From: Dryococelus australis
Taxonomy: Eukaryota; Arthropoda; Insecta; Phasmatodea; Phasmatidae
Length of the DNA: 64,000 nt
Direction: 5' to 3'
NCBI GenBank assembly: GCA_029891345.1
Contig: CM056993.1
Coordinates: forward strand, 111,516,123-111,580,122
Within the stretch, counting starts at the first letter, position 1; every line of letters begins with the position of its first letter. The notes under the pieces are model-generated. The model saw only the letters and a program-made list of their open reading frames with translations, ran no database searches and was not told the DNA's origin. Positions 34,141 through 45,409 of the stretch are shown in pieces. A program made the translations under genes and the position numbers.

Positions 34141-34469
34141 CCTGAATATGTTGTTTTATTATCTGCATCTGGTGCGGTGAAAATCTTGCATGCTGGTTTG
34201 TATCAGCTTCTCATCTACAAGCAGAATCGCATGCTCGGCGATGGTAGTTCTTTTTAATGCATCATTTCTGCCAAATATGTCCCTTCTTTCGTCAAGGATG
34301 TGCTAAAACGCGGCCTGGTACTCGAGCGGGACCTGGTTGTTAAACTCCCCTAGCCTCACTTCGGGTAGGTTACCGTCGGACAGCGGGCCAGGTTATACAC
34401 CGTGCATCTCTCTTTCGCGCCGAAATGAATGAGTCTTGCAGCTAGTTCCGCGATTGTGTTTGTTCTGTC

Positions 34470-34710
34470 AGTCATGGTATCCCCAAAATAGCTCCCTCAC
34501 GAATGTTCGGTGTAACAATGACTGTTGTGCTCGTCTCAATGTCATGGACTTGAATTGCTACTACTGCCTGTCCCACGGCTGTACTACAATGATTGTTTGT
34601 GGCCAACCGAATCATGTGGTCTGTAGGTGTCACATCCTGCTTGTGTACAAAGTGAGGTTGTACGAAATTATATGAGGCTCTAGTATCAATTAAATCATGG
34701 CACAGCTGAC
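34470..34710 (-). pseudogene. G1 aspartic protease
   Basis: The minus strand reads LIDTRASYNFVQPHFVHK at its start and EGAILGIP at its end, with a stop after GIP. The catalytic triad is Asp-Thr-Arg instead of Asp-Thr-Gly. Confidence 0.65.
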
Positions 34711-34876
34711 TGTTTCATTGAAATGGTGCGTGGCTGCTACTAATTTGTTGTAACAAAGTTTGTTGTGGGGATAATTATGTGTCTGTGATACGAATTACAG
34801 CGGGTGGGGTGTCAGAAGCGTCCGGTCCCTTCAACCACGTAATCCATTTCTTTGCTGTTTTCGTCGTGCCGCTTCC

Positions 34877-35850
34877 TTAATTCTGTCTATGTGGGGATTG
34901 TTTGGCACTTATTATGCCAGTGATATTGATTGTTTGGGCAGTACCTGCATGGATATCGTGGCGGATAATCCGGATTCCATCCTCGCTGCGAATTGTTGGT
35001 TTTACCTGCTGAGCTCCTGTATAGTTGTTTCTGATCACTTGACACCATGGCTCCACTTTGCTTCTGGTTCTGTTTGTACAACTTTTCATGCGATTGTCCA
35101 CTATACACTTTGTCATGTGATGGTCCACTATGTCTACATAAATGGGAAAATTTTGTTTGCGTGATGTTTTGATAAGGTATGTTTGCATGCTCTTCCTTTT
35201 GCTCGTGCCACCATTTCATTGCATTTGCATCATGGCGTGATGGTTCTTGCATTCTTTCCAAAATAATTGCAGCATGCATTAAATCTTCTAAGGTGCCAAT
35301 AAGCAGACGTATTAAAGTTGCTCTAATTTCAGGCTGTGCTGTTTCGCAATGACTACGAGTACTTCTCGCTCTGGCAAATGGGAATGTAAGCGCTTAATGA
35401 GATAATGTTTACAGGTGATAAAGGCTGTAAGTGACTCACCCAATTGTTGACCTTCCAGAGTCAGCCTGCTCTGGGCCTGCATAGAGGTGAAGACCCCTTG
35501 AAATCTGCAATGGAACGAGTGACAAAACTCCTCCCACTGAAGTCCATATTGATTGAACGATGTCCACCAAGAACGTGCATTTCTATGGAGTTGCGCTCCA
35601 ACATGGCTGGCCTATTCATCTCTGATTATCCTGTACCTGGTGAGGCAGGATACAAAATCTACTAAAAATGCCACCGGATCTTTCGTCGGTATCCGGCGAA
35701 TGTGGACAGAGTCTTAAATTTCGACAGTGTTTTTGCAGTAGTTGACCCTGGTGGCATTTGAGGTATGTTAGACTCTGCGGATCTGCTTCGTGTCGCATTT
35801 TCTACTCCCGTTGTTTGCGATGCGATTGTACCCAAGCAGTTAGTCATGTG
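34877..35850 (-). pseudogene. G1 Gag capsid and nucleocapsid
   Basis: The region spans a capsid-like part (FTSMQAQSRL near 35460; EDLMHAAIILERMQE near 35290-35240) and an open frame (35279-34887) ending with CRYCPNNQYHWHNKC at 34905-34949. That is a zinc knuckle of the form C-x2-C-x5-H-x4-C, one residue longer than the usual CCHC spacing. Frameshifts break the capsid. The structural protein packages element RNA. Confidence 0.65.
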
Positions 35851-35869
35851 TGGGTGAATGGGCGAGGAA

Positions 35870-36361
35870 TTAGGAAATTCTGTGGTAATGTGGGTAATAT
35901 TGATGGGTAAACAGGCGTAGAAAATATTGGTGTAGTGAAAGGAAAAAAGGTGTGAGTGGCTGGAATGGGTACGGTACTTGAGTTGAGGTAGGTTCGAGTG
36001 GCGGAGGGTTATTTAGATCAGCCACATTCTGTGCCACTATCACTTGTGAAAGATTGTTAGTAATGTTTACTGCCATGTCATTATCCAATTCTCCTAACAA
36101 GTCCAACACCTGGACATGTGGGGTGTCTTTGTATGCTGTTTGCGTTCGGTTTACGACCTTCATGAACTTTGTTGATGTCGTGTGACACAATAAGCAAATG
36201 AATGTAAGTCCCACAGCTGATTTCTGATCCATGTCACTGAGACATTCCTGGTGATACTTTGTGTTACACTGCACACACTGTAGTACAATAGCACCCTGGC
36301 CATTACATTGCAAGTTGTCCAGTACCTGGGACATGTATAATTTGAAATTGTACGCCCTCAA
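35870..36361 (-). pseudogene. G1 Gag N-terminus with PHD-like Cys/His finger
   Basis: A 163-codon open frame. Residues C29, C32, H37, C40, C56 and C59 form C-x2-C-x4-H-x2-C-x15-C-x2-C, which is the last six ligands of a C4HC3 PHD finger; a further Cys is at position 19. The block HQECLSDMDQKSAVGLTFIC matches HRECLSNSEASTVTGLQYIC in copy G4 at the same spacing. A Pro-rich linker follows. Upstream in another frame, WCSDC and EYCQCC may be further zinc ligands. PHD fingers usually read histone H3 tails; whether this one did is inference. It precedes the capsid, so I treat it as the Gag N-terminus. Confidence 0.55.
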
Positions 36362-37093
36362 ATTTTACTTGTGTTGAAAAGTTCTGATTGTTCTGTGTTA
36401 TTTCACTGCTACTGTCTTTTACTGTTCCACGGATGTCACCGGCGTGGTTGTTCACAATGCTGTTCTTGTGGCAGCATTGGCAATATTCACTATTCTCATT
36501 CCCTCATTCGTCACTGCTTATCATAGGGTGCAAACAGTCCGAACACCACAGCACCTGCACGCTGTCAGTCATCCCGACAACCATGCTCTGTTTGTGAACA
36601 AAGCCACATGTGCAGTAGATGCGGGTGTACAGACCCGAATGCATGGGGTTGCATGATGTGGGGTCATCCTCCCTCCTGCGATAAGGCTGGCCTGTGGGTG
36701 CAGGGGTTATCGACCCGATGCTCAGCTGACGTAAGATGCATGGGAGGGGTCAGCTGGCTGATGGCGACAGAGTGTGCAGATAGCCGGGAGAGGGGTAGCA
36801 TCCACCCCATCACTTGTCCTTCTCACTGCTTCTGTTTGCTCCTCATGCCAAGCAGCGTGGCGTGGCATACTGCGTGGCATCTCTTTCTGATTGTTGACAT
36901 GCTTCCAAGCATCTGGGCGGCGACCTACAAGTGTCCCGACACTGCCGCTACATCTTATGTCGCCTTTCTGTCGTCCTCTCGAAGTTGCGAGTGGGAAAAT
37001 GCAGGAAAAATTCAATGAACAGAAGAAACTCGTGGAAAATTGCGAAAATTTTTGGAAAAATTTTGGCAGGAAAAATTTTTGATGGGAGATTTA
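36362..37093 (-). other. G1 leader between primer site and Gag
   Basis: The 5' leader contains an open frame at 37015-36722 with no recognised domain. The A-rich block of G4 (CAAAATTC repeats) has a counterpart here near 37001-37080. Confidence 0.4.
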
Positions 37094-37113
37094 GCCACAC
37101 AGAGGGGCGCAAA
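37094..37113 (-). other. G1 primer-binding site
   Basis: On the minus strand TTTGCGCCCCTCTGTGTGGC lies 2 bases inside the 5' LTR. It resembles, with changes, the site complementary to the tRNA-Lys 3' end that is better preserved in G4. Confidence 0.55.
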
Positions 37114-37115
37114 TT

Positions 37116-38368
37116 TGACGCTTCTAGGGTTGTCGGAATGGTGTAGGAAATGGTTTTAGGGGCGGTGAAGGTGATGTCTAGGACATTGTTTAACCTGGTT
37201 GGCACCAGACGCCGTCGAAGCGAAGTCAATGTGATTGTTGACTCTGTTGATCTCGGGGTTGTGGGCCATCCTACCAGACCCAATATCAATGATCCTGTAG
37301 GTGTTTGTAAAACAGTAGCTGGTGGGTCGACTACGTAACATTGTGGATCTTGGCAGAAAAGTTGACTAGCCTTTTAACACTCACGTATGTGGAATGTCAG
37401 GGCCAACCACAAGCCCATAAGCTAGCGATAAATGCTTAAACCGACACTTGCAAAAGAAATGAATGACATAACACTTGGTTGAGTGGGTATTATGAGGGCC
37501 CATACCCTGACACGCATATAGCGATCAAAAATAATTTACGTACTGTTCATTTGACAGACGTATTTATTCCTATGAAATTACATCTCCCCCTAGGAGAGAA
37601 CTTTACACAACAAAAGGTGGTGAGAACTGGCCGCTATGGTAATACTGAAAAACACCTTATGACACAAGAATTTACGGTATAATTTAAACTTCCCTGGGCA
37701 ACTCAATTCCCAAGGGAAGGGAGGTTGGCATACCGGGTGGCTAAATAAGGAAAGTTTCCAAAAGTCAAGAGTCTATTGCAAAATAGATTTCCATACCAAT
37801 GATGGCGAATGTCGACTGGTGCGCATGAGAACTGCCAGAGCTCACGGCACATGCACCAAACCTGTCCGGTGCTCCTCGCTGACTACTGTTCCCTTCTGAC
37901 GCATTAGCGGGCCTCGTCTGGCTCGTGCATCAGTGGCGGCACTACTTTCTGTAACAACCTGCTTTACTTTACCTTGCATCATGCTGACAAATGAAACATA
38001 TGCTTAAAATCTAGTAAAGAACCCTGCAACATAAAACACTGAGAAATGGAATGGACAAATCACTAGGTGAATGATGAGATAAATAATACCATGTTAACAA
38101 TGCACAATAATAAGAAAACAAAACAAACAATAAATTCTTTAATAATCATAACAAGTAATATCTGAGATAGGCTCTGGACTCGTATGTTCAATGATTGCCA
38201 TGACTATTTCATCTCTGGCGCACCCTTGCACAGGACTGTGCTGTGCCGATCCTTATCGCTCCGGCGAACTGGCACATGCTCTGCCAGCCAGTAGAGCGCA
38301 CAGCCCTGCTGCTATGATTTGCTGGTCACAGCCGGACAAACAGTCTTAGGGGCATATGGCACACATCA
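37116..38368 (-). repeat. G1 5' LTR (1253 bp)
   Basis: The pair of 29532-30843. On the minus strand it begins TGATGTGTGCCATATGCCCC and ends AGCGTCA. It is followed on the + strand by CCTA, the target duplication. Confidence 0.9.
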
Positions 38369-38372
38369 CCTA

Positions 38373-38889
38373 GTTAACTATGGTGCAATAACTGGCAAAA
38401 CTTGCTCTATTGCCTCTCATTAAGTAATGCTGCTAGGGAGCTGCTCACCACTTCATACTTGCTTAGGGAATATCATTCCCCACCTTTTGAACCCCCTTGG
38501 GGCCATGTCGCAGACCAGGTTTGGCCACAAGGCCTGCTGACATCACGCACATCGGAAAAGCGTATAATAAAGCGGCTCTGCATACTTCCATGTTCCCTCC
38601 AGTGGCTGTTTTGCCTAATGGTCGTAACTTCATGGGACACACCATTTTAGGCCACATATGAATTTATTATGAGTGTTACCTCTAGTAATAAGTTTAAAGT
38701 ATGGTGGCCCATGGCCCACAGGGTGCAGAGTGGCAAGAAAGTGTAGACATGCAATACTTGTCGACCTGCACTGATCGGGACCGTCACCTAATGTCGATTG
38801 GTTGGGTGTTCATGTTGTGGGTGATGTGTCTGCAGTGGTAGAATAGTCACGAGGGATACATGGACGTCCAGAACACACCAATTTCCTCC
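38373..38889. other. Unassigned DNA right of G1
   Basis: No gene recognised. It lies between G1 and the R2-like RT fragment, so it may be decayed coding sequence of that element. Confidence 0.3.
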
Positions 38890-39460
38890 ATATATATCTC
38901 TGCCATCTTATCTATGTTCCTATTATCTGGTCCTCCACTCTCTCATGTAATCCTAATTTTTTTATCTCCATGTCAAAAATCCTTTCAACCTACATTCCTT
39001 CATAAACCCATTGCAAAATTCTATCGTTTAAATTTTTTATTTTATCTAACTGTTGGATTTTAGACAATGCGGCGGTGTGCTGGTATTTCATGATATCAAG
39101 CCTACCTTCCTTCTTGGCAGTATGCAAAAATCCATAAGATGTTTGAACGGGTAGTTTTAAAATCTTTTTTCTACTCTTTTAAATACTACGCCAATCTCCT
39201 CTAAAACGTTTTACTAACACCTTTTAAAATGAGAGAATATAGGAACATCGGTATCCTATTAACTTGTACAATCTCCAAATTCTGATAAGGCTTCAATGGG
39301 GCACCAATAATCTTTTCCAATTAATAATCTAGATTTTTCAAAACCTTATGATTTCTTCCACTATCAATTCAAACTTAATACCTAAGTACTCAGTGTGCCT
39401 TCCTCCCTTCGTAGTTTGAATTCGAGATCCCCAGAGGTCGAATATAGTACTCAAAAATGT
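38890..39460 (-). pseudogene. R2-like non-LTR element: RT C-terminal / thumb part
   Basis: The minus strand reads EYLGIKFELIVEE, then GAPLKPYQNLEIVQVNRIPM with FLYSLILKGV, and LKLPVQTSYGFLHTAKKEGR with LDIMKYQHTAALSKI. These correspond to the R2-group blocks YLG-F, APLKP-QKL-LL---IPRFLY and LHLP-DTPN-FFYAP--EGGLGI. Several stops and frame changes are present. In an intact element this part precedes the zinc knuckle and endonuclease, found on the same strand at 27681-28320, so the two are probably one element separated by G1. Confidence 0.65.
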
Positions 39461-39869
39461 CCAAGTAACACCCTTAGCCACCAAATGACTAGTGCAGCAT
39501 TTTGCAGTCTCATGTTAATCCGAGCAGAGTTCATTCAAAGGTTAGCTGGTGCCCATAAAATATTATCAAACATACTCGAGGCCCCGAGACAAGCCTGTGT
39601 AGTGTTGAGTCGGTATGCCCGTACTTGGGCTTCATACATGCCGATCCCCACTAGGTGTCAATATGTATACAAATTATACACGAAAAATTACAATATAGAA
39701 ATACAGAAGAACTAAAAGGCATGCTGAATAGGAAAGGCAGGGATTCTGAATTTACGAATAGATGGATCACTCATATGGAAGGAAACGAAAATATCATAAC
39801 CTTCACTCGAGGTGTACCTATGCGGTACCACTCTCGTACTTCACATGCTCAAGAGTAATCTGGTCTCAC

Positions 39870-41480
39870 ATCTCATTATTAGGGTGAGTCAGGAGGGAGG
39901 AGAAAGTCAAGGAAGTCCAGGAGTCTCCAATGTGTATGTTGCATGCCGGGATCGTAGAATGCGATACTTGAGATGGTTGGGTTTGGGTGATTTCTCACCT
40001 TGCAGTAGAATTTCTCGGCATGGTGTCGGATCAGATGGGTTGGCGGCTCTAAATTGCCTGGGCAATACAGAATTTTTACACATGTTTATCGTAGCCAGTT
40101 AAGGATTATGTGTAGACCCTCATTGTATGTGGATGATAGAGGCCTGTATGTGGATGGATGAACGTATGCCTCGATGGTGTATGCATGGAGTATCAGAGGT
40201 AGTTTAAGGGCTCGTCAGAGGTGAAATCGTGTGTTTTATGGAATGCAGAGGTCGTCCAGGAGGGAATGTGGTCGAGAAGAGTGGGTGGTCTAGGTGGCTT
40301 ATATCTTCTTTTGGTGAAGAACATGACTGCTGTTTTGTTGGGGTTGGATAGGGCACCCTAACGTTGAAAATAATGAGATAGAATGCGAATTGCACTTTGA
40401 GGTCTGGCTGATACGGACTGTGCATCTTCTCCGGAAACTAAAATTGCAGTGTCATCCACGTATTGGAGCACTGTGATATCTGGAATGGTAGGAATGTCAG
40501 CCACATATGTGGAGAACAGTGTGGGGCTGAGTAATGAGCCTTGAGGCCCTACTGCTTGGATGGGAAAATGATGAAACTGAGTATCAGACACTCGGAAACA
40601 AAATGTGTGGTTGGACAGGAAACTGTGAATAATGGTGATGAGGCATTCAGAAATGTTTAAATGATATAACTTGTGAAGTAGTGCTGCATGATGAACTGGA
40701 CAACAGTTAAGGCGACGGCATGAAGTGCAGGGTGTTTTTTTATTTACAAAAGCGAAATTGGGTGTCAGGAAGTATGTGAAGTTGATTAATGGAATGTGTG
40801 AGTCGAGCCAGTATGATGCGCTCTTTGATTTTGGAAAGAACTGATATGAAGCGTTTTTTTTTTTCAGGTGTGGCACCATGTTTTGGAATCGGAACAACAA
40901 TAGCATGTTTCCAGCTGGAAGGGTAGTGACACATGATGAGAATAGCATTGATGAGATTAGTAAGGTCAATAATAGCTTTTCGAAGGAGAGATCGAACAAG
41001 CATTGCTGCAACATGGTTGGCACATTGTGATACCGAATGTCTGATTTTGGAGATGGCCAAAGTCAACTTCTCCTGGAGAAGTGAGAAATTTGTTGTCGGG
41101 AGGTGGAATGGAAGTAGGTTCGAACATGAGTGATGAGGGTTTGTGACTGATGTGACCGAGAGGTCTAATAGAAGAGTGAAAAATGGTGTCAAAGTGAGCA
41201 GCTAAAGCAGGTGGTTTATCGGTCGGGGACTCCAGTGTGGTACCAGCATGTGAGAAGGTGACGGTAGGCTGGTGGAGCAAAATTGTGTACTTTTAAGTTT
41301 GGGAGTTGGGGTAGGAAATGTACAGTTGTTTCTCACCAAACCTTCTGCTGACGTATGTGGGAGTCAGGTATTTCAGGGGCAATAGTAACTAGTTGCAGTA
41401 GAGTAGACTCCTCTTTTCTGGGTCGTATACCGACAGCCAATGGACGTTGTCCTCCGGATGCTCCGTCCATCATAATAACA
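39870..41480 (-). pseudogene. Jockey-type ORF2: reverse transcriptase and C-terminus
   Basis: The minus strand reads PALAAHFDTIFHSS, MCHYPSSWKHAIVVPIPK, a segment matching VGPQGSLLSPTLFSTYVADI, and the catalytic box LQYVDDTAILV (YVDD codons at 40451-40462). These are standard Jockey RT blocks. Downstream come NPNKTAVMFFTKRR and a C-terminal FYCKVRNHPNPTISSI. The RT performs target-primed copying of element RNA. Frame changes occur around 41000-41250 and 40400. Confidence 0.82.
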
Positions 41481-41597
41481 GAAAATGCATACTTGTACTA
41501 TGATTTCTAAGTACCCATATTTAGTTACACAGAGATAAAAACACTCTGAAATACATTGAATACACTTTGAAATACTACACTCAATAAAAAGGCGGGA

Positions 41598-42590
41598 AAG
41601 GTGTGTCCCGCGCCCCTATAGCCTGTACACAGCCGGAATGAAGATGCAGACACTTCACGTTAATTCACTGGGTTTTATTTAAACGTTCCTCTAGGAAACA
41701 ACTTCCAATACTCTTTCCAGATTTTACCTGCCAGTAGGGTTACACTGAGAAAAAGGTACATGGCCACTATGAATTACTGTGCAAAGTTAAGCCTTCTTGG
41801 GCAATGTTATTCCATGGGAAGGGAGGAGTGTAGAAGTCTTGGGCGGCTAAAACACACGATGTTCCGGTAATATAATGTCTATTGGAGTTAAGTGGTTGGT
41901 TACAAAATGTTGATGTGCTGCACAAGAGCGCAAAATGTGACCCCGTCGGTCCGAACATCCGACTCCTCAAGACACCAAGGTATTACTAACTATCTCGTCG
42001 TGGCATGCTGACTAGTTTTGGGCGGGCCAGCAGGCCGTGCAAACTACTTTCTTACACAAACTAACCATGCAGAAACATAGACACGTTTCTTAAAACAATC
42101 AACTCTTACATATTTAATTACAGAAATGACAGAAACCCTATAATTAACATAATACACTGTGCGACGTGAAATGAAGGTGAAACACATGAAAATGGAAATG
42201 ACAGAAAAATAGTAACATGTACACTTAAGCCCGTAGGGCACTTATATTATGTTAGGGCATACTCGTTGTGTGGACGTCCATCCTTGAGTGCTTTGTAATT
42301 ACCTGCTAACTAAACACTTACCTGATTTCACAGGTTCTACTTTCAGAACACTTGTGCACGGGCGGCCGTGTCTTCACTGCATTTGCACTACACTGCTTCA
42401 CACCTTGCGTTTTCTGCACTAGCGCTCTGGTGACCACTGATCACCGCACTCGTAGATAGCATTCTTCGGGTAACCGATGTGGGACATTTCTTAACCGGTA
42501 CACATAAGCACCCGGTAGAGCGCTGCTGCCTGCAGCGTCCACTGGAGATGGCGAGCAAACAGGCTTGGGGGAAGCAACTGACGTCAAAGG
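41598..42590 (-). repeat. Solo LTR of the large Gypsy family with AAGG duplication
   Basis: The LTR spans 41602-42586 (985 bp). The + strand begins TGTGTCCCGC and ends GACGTCA. Both flanks are AAGG (41598-41601 and 42587-42590), a perfect 4-bp duplication. Blocks such as GGCCACTATGAATTACTGTG and CATGGGAAGGGAGGAG align with G1 LTR positions. It separates the endonuclease and RT of the Jockey element, so it inserted later. Recombination between LTRs normally leaves such solo copies. Confidence 0.8.
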
Positions 42591-42835
42591 GATGGATGAG
42601 TCATAGTGTGCCTGGGAATTTGTGGATGAATTGTCATGCTGTATTGTCGGTGAGTGAATGTGATTGCGGATATTCCTATGTTGTTGACATGCTAGCCAAG
42701 TGGGAATTTCCCACTTGTCTGTGTGGCAGAGATAATGGCATTATTCAAGCTCATCTGGCTGATGTGTTCGTTGCCAACGACTGCGCGCACGGTCATGTTG
42801 GCGAATAAGTGTGCGGAGTAAATGAGGAAAAGTGG
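42591..42835. other. Unassigned stretch beside the solo LTR
   Basis: A + strand open frame crosses it (42479-42808) but mixes LTR and flank and has no domain. It may be decayed Jockey ORF2 linker. Confidence 0.25.
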
Positions 42836-42839
42836 TGCC

Positions 42840-43690
42840 ACGTCGGCATAGAAAATGGTGTGTAATGAACGAATCTACTGAAGTAGGCATGTGATTTGTG
42901 AACATGTGCATGGCTATATCCAGTTCCTGTAGAGTTTTGAGTTTTTTGGTGAGGATAATTTTACTGTTGAGTTTGGTTTTGAACTGTTTATAATACGCTT
43001 TGTAGAAATTGAATGGGGCGAATGCTGAGAGAAGGTGCTGCTACAGATAGCTAAGATGTGCTGTTACTGGAAGTTGGTCTGAATCCCGGTGTGTCAATGC
43101 TTTGATATGTGACAGTTGAATTGTGGATTAAGTTAAGTACAAATCAGTGATAGATGGTTGAAAAGTGGAATGGAGTGATGGGGTGACATGTAAGTGGGTG
43201 AAGAGGGAACTGCAATTTTTAGTTTGGCATTCCTTGCAGATCTGAGCAATGCTCTGCCTCGAAAGGTGGAGGTGTCACAGCCCCAGCTGGTATATCGGTT
43301 GTTGAAACTACTGTTATTATTATATTGGAGTCCAGTTTGGCAAGTTGTGATATTTCTGATGTAGGAAAGGGGCAATGTGGAGGAATGTAGGTAATTACAA
43401 AAGTGAAGGCTGGATGAAAGATAGTAATTCGGGCCGCTTGGGCTTCAAGTCCTGTGAATAGTGCGATGGATTTTGGATAGTGTGATATGCCACCGCGGAT
43501 AAGGAACAGAACACCTACACAGGGCTTATTAAGTCTGTCCGAACGATAACATTTGTAGCCTGGGATGGTGAATGTATGATGTGATTTTGAGCCATGTTTC
43601 AATGATGCCATAGACAATAGGTTAGTATGTACCAATGATATGTGTGATTTCTGGAAGTTTATGGTTGACCAACCTGGCATTCCAAATGAT
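42840..43690 (-). pseudogene. Jockey-type ORF2: AP-like endonuclease
   Basis: The minus strand has LLSMASLKHGSKSHHTFTIP, GYKCYRSDRLNKPCVGVLFL, GLEAQAARITIF and ITYIPPHCPFP. These match the Jockey endonuclease pattern (ETHL, IPGY-VYR-DR---GG-A-LI, LEA-AV, YSPP). A later segment, FNFYKAYYKQFKTKLNSK, belongs to the linker before RT. The His near the catalytic end (SDH) lies in a shifted frame reading SDQLP. The enzyme nicks target DNA. Confidence 0.7.
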
Positions 43691-44039
43691 GAGAGACATT
43701 AAGAGGATGATATTGTAGGTGTATCTGGGGTGATTAGTGTGAAGGATTCACAATCATTAAATAGGGTGGACAAGGCAAGGAAAATTAACTCGCACTTGTC
43801 CATGAGGGTTTTGCAGAGGTGAATTGATGAAAGATTGCTTTGAGTTTGTTAAGAGTGACGCAGAAATCAAGACATCAACACCAGGAGATGATGACTTTCA
43901 TAGATTCCATGATTGATTGGTCGGCTGTCTCGGTATATGAAAAGGAGGTGTAAGGAGCTCGAGAACCAGTGAGTACAGATGTGAAAAATTTGCCTGGGAT
44001 GTGGAGTGATAAATGATGGATTGGTTTATGTTCCTATTG

Positions 44040-45409
44040 TCAGGGTTGAGTGGCAGAGGACTTTAATTTATCTCCAATTTCTACATATTGCAGCCGTTTG
44101 GGACAGGCAGAGTAGTTGGCTAGGTGTTCTCCAGTTTTGCAAAGACAGCAGGAGGGTTTCTCACCATGTGGCCATAGACACTTGTCTGAGGAATGGGCTT
44201 CACCGCACCTAATACAGTGGATAAATTCGTCGCAATTATGTGATGTGTGACCAACGTTTTTGCAATGGAAACATTGGACTACTTTGCCATCTCCATGACA
44301 GAGTTCGGATTTAACCCCTACACCACATAAATAGGTGATTTGTAGTGCCTGATCTAGTTGGCTAGTGCCCTCTAGGACCACTGGAAAGAGAGGGAAGGGT
44401 TCAGGAAATTCGTCTTTGCTCTACATATAGAGTCTTTACTGTGTCCGATGCCAAGTTCAGACAGGGTTTCGAAGATTTCTGATATGGGTATGCTGATGTG
44501 CAGAATGTGGAGCACTATGTGGGCATTCCTGTCTTCGGGACATGTCCATGTATGAAATGGGATGTTCTGTGAGCGGAGAAGGAAAAGCTTTTTCGTGTGG
44601 TCATCCTTGCAACCCATTTGGAGTGTGGAGTTGTGCTGGTAATTTGTAGTCTTGAGGCCCATTTGAAATTTATATTCGAGTTGGGACACTTGTTTGAGGG
44701 GTGGTCTTCTGGATTTTGACTGTGTGGTGTCATGAGGTGACTGAGTGTTAGCAAGGTGGAATGTGGCAGATGAGTTTGTTGGTTGTGTGGTTGCAGTTGT
44801 GATATGTGCTGTGGATGATGAGTGAATAGAAGGGCTTTGAAGAGTGATTTTGGTGGAAGATGTGGTGAAATTGGTGTTGGGAATAGTGGTGGTGTGATGG
44901 GAAGTATAATCATCTGTACTAGAACCTGGGTGGTGTGAGGCAGATTGATTATTCTGGCAAGAATGGGAGTGTTGTTGTGATGATTGCCATTGCTATTTTG
45001 GGCATAATTGGGTGGTGAGTTGATTTTAAGTTTTGACTTGTGGTTGGGGACTGTTGTCCGGTCATCTTGATCTTCAGTCCAGTCGAGTACGATGTTGTCA
45101 GCTGTGGCTGCTCGTTTTCCGAGTCATCTCTCGAGGACCTCCATCTTGTGTGTAGGTGTTGATACAGGTGGTTGAAGTAGTAGGATGGGGATGGGTATGT
45201 TGGCTGACAGGAATGTTTGATTGATGTGAGGAAGTCGATGAGGAAGTTGATGGAACAGAAACGATAGGTGTGGCATTTTGGTGTGGTTCAGGAATCTGGT
45301 AGAAGTCGAGTTTTGTTGGATTGCGATGTAGAAAGTTGGTGATCACATTCTCCACTGGCACATTGTATTCAGGAGCCAGGGGGAGTTGTCGCAAAAGATT
45401 TGCATTCAA
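44040..45409 (-). pseudogene. Jockey-type ORF1 (Gag-like, three CCHC knuckles)
   Basis: The C-terminal frame 44381-44040 has three knuckles in a row: CFHCKNVGHTSHNC, CIRCGEAHSSDKC and CCLCKTGEHLANYSAC. Upstream frames (44913-44515, 44689-44372, 45409-45098) are rich in Ser, Thr, Pro, His and Gln, then contain HIVLHILHISIPISEIFETL, similar to the Jockey ORF1 RNA-binding fold. The protein binds element RNA. At least three frame breaks are present. Confidence 0.75.

Larger units (their letters stand above)
29528..38372 (-). mobile_element. Near-complete Gypsy-type retrotransposon copy G1
   Basis: Two long LTRs (29532-30843 and 37116-38368) flank a minus-strand Gag-Pol region. The 4 bp before the left LTR (29528-29531) and after the right LTR (38369-38372) are both CCTA, a perfect target duplication. 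A primer-binding site lies next to the 5' LTR and a polypurine tract next to the 3' LTR. Order on the minus strand: LTR, PBS, PHD-like Gag N-terminus, capsid, CCHC knuckle, protease, RT, RNase H, integrase, tail, PPT, LTR. The body is 8.84 kb. Obvious LTR divergence and many stops make it an old, dead copy. It lies between two parts of an R2-like LINE. Confidence 0.9.

Noticed and set aside
42479..42808. 109-codon + strand open frame with several Cys
   Set aside because: It starts inside the solo LTR and runs into the flank; Cys spacing fits no known finger.
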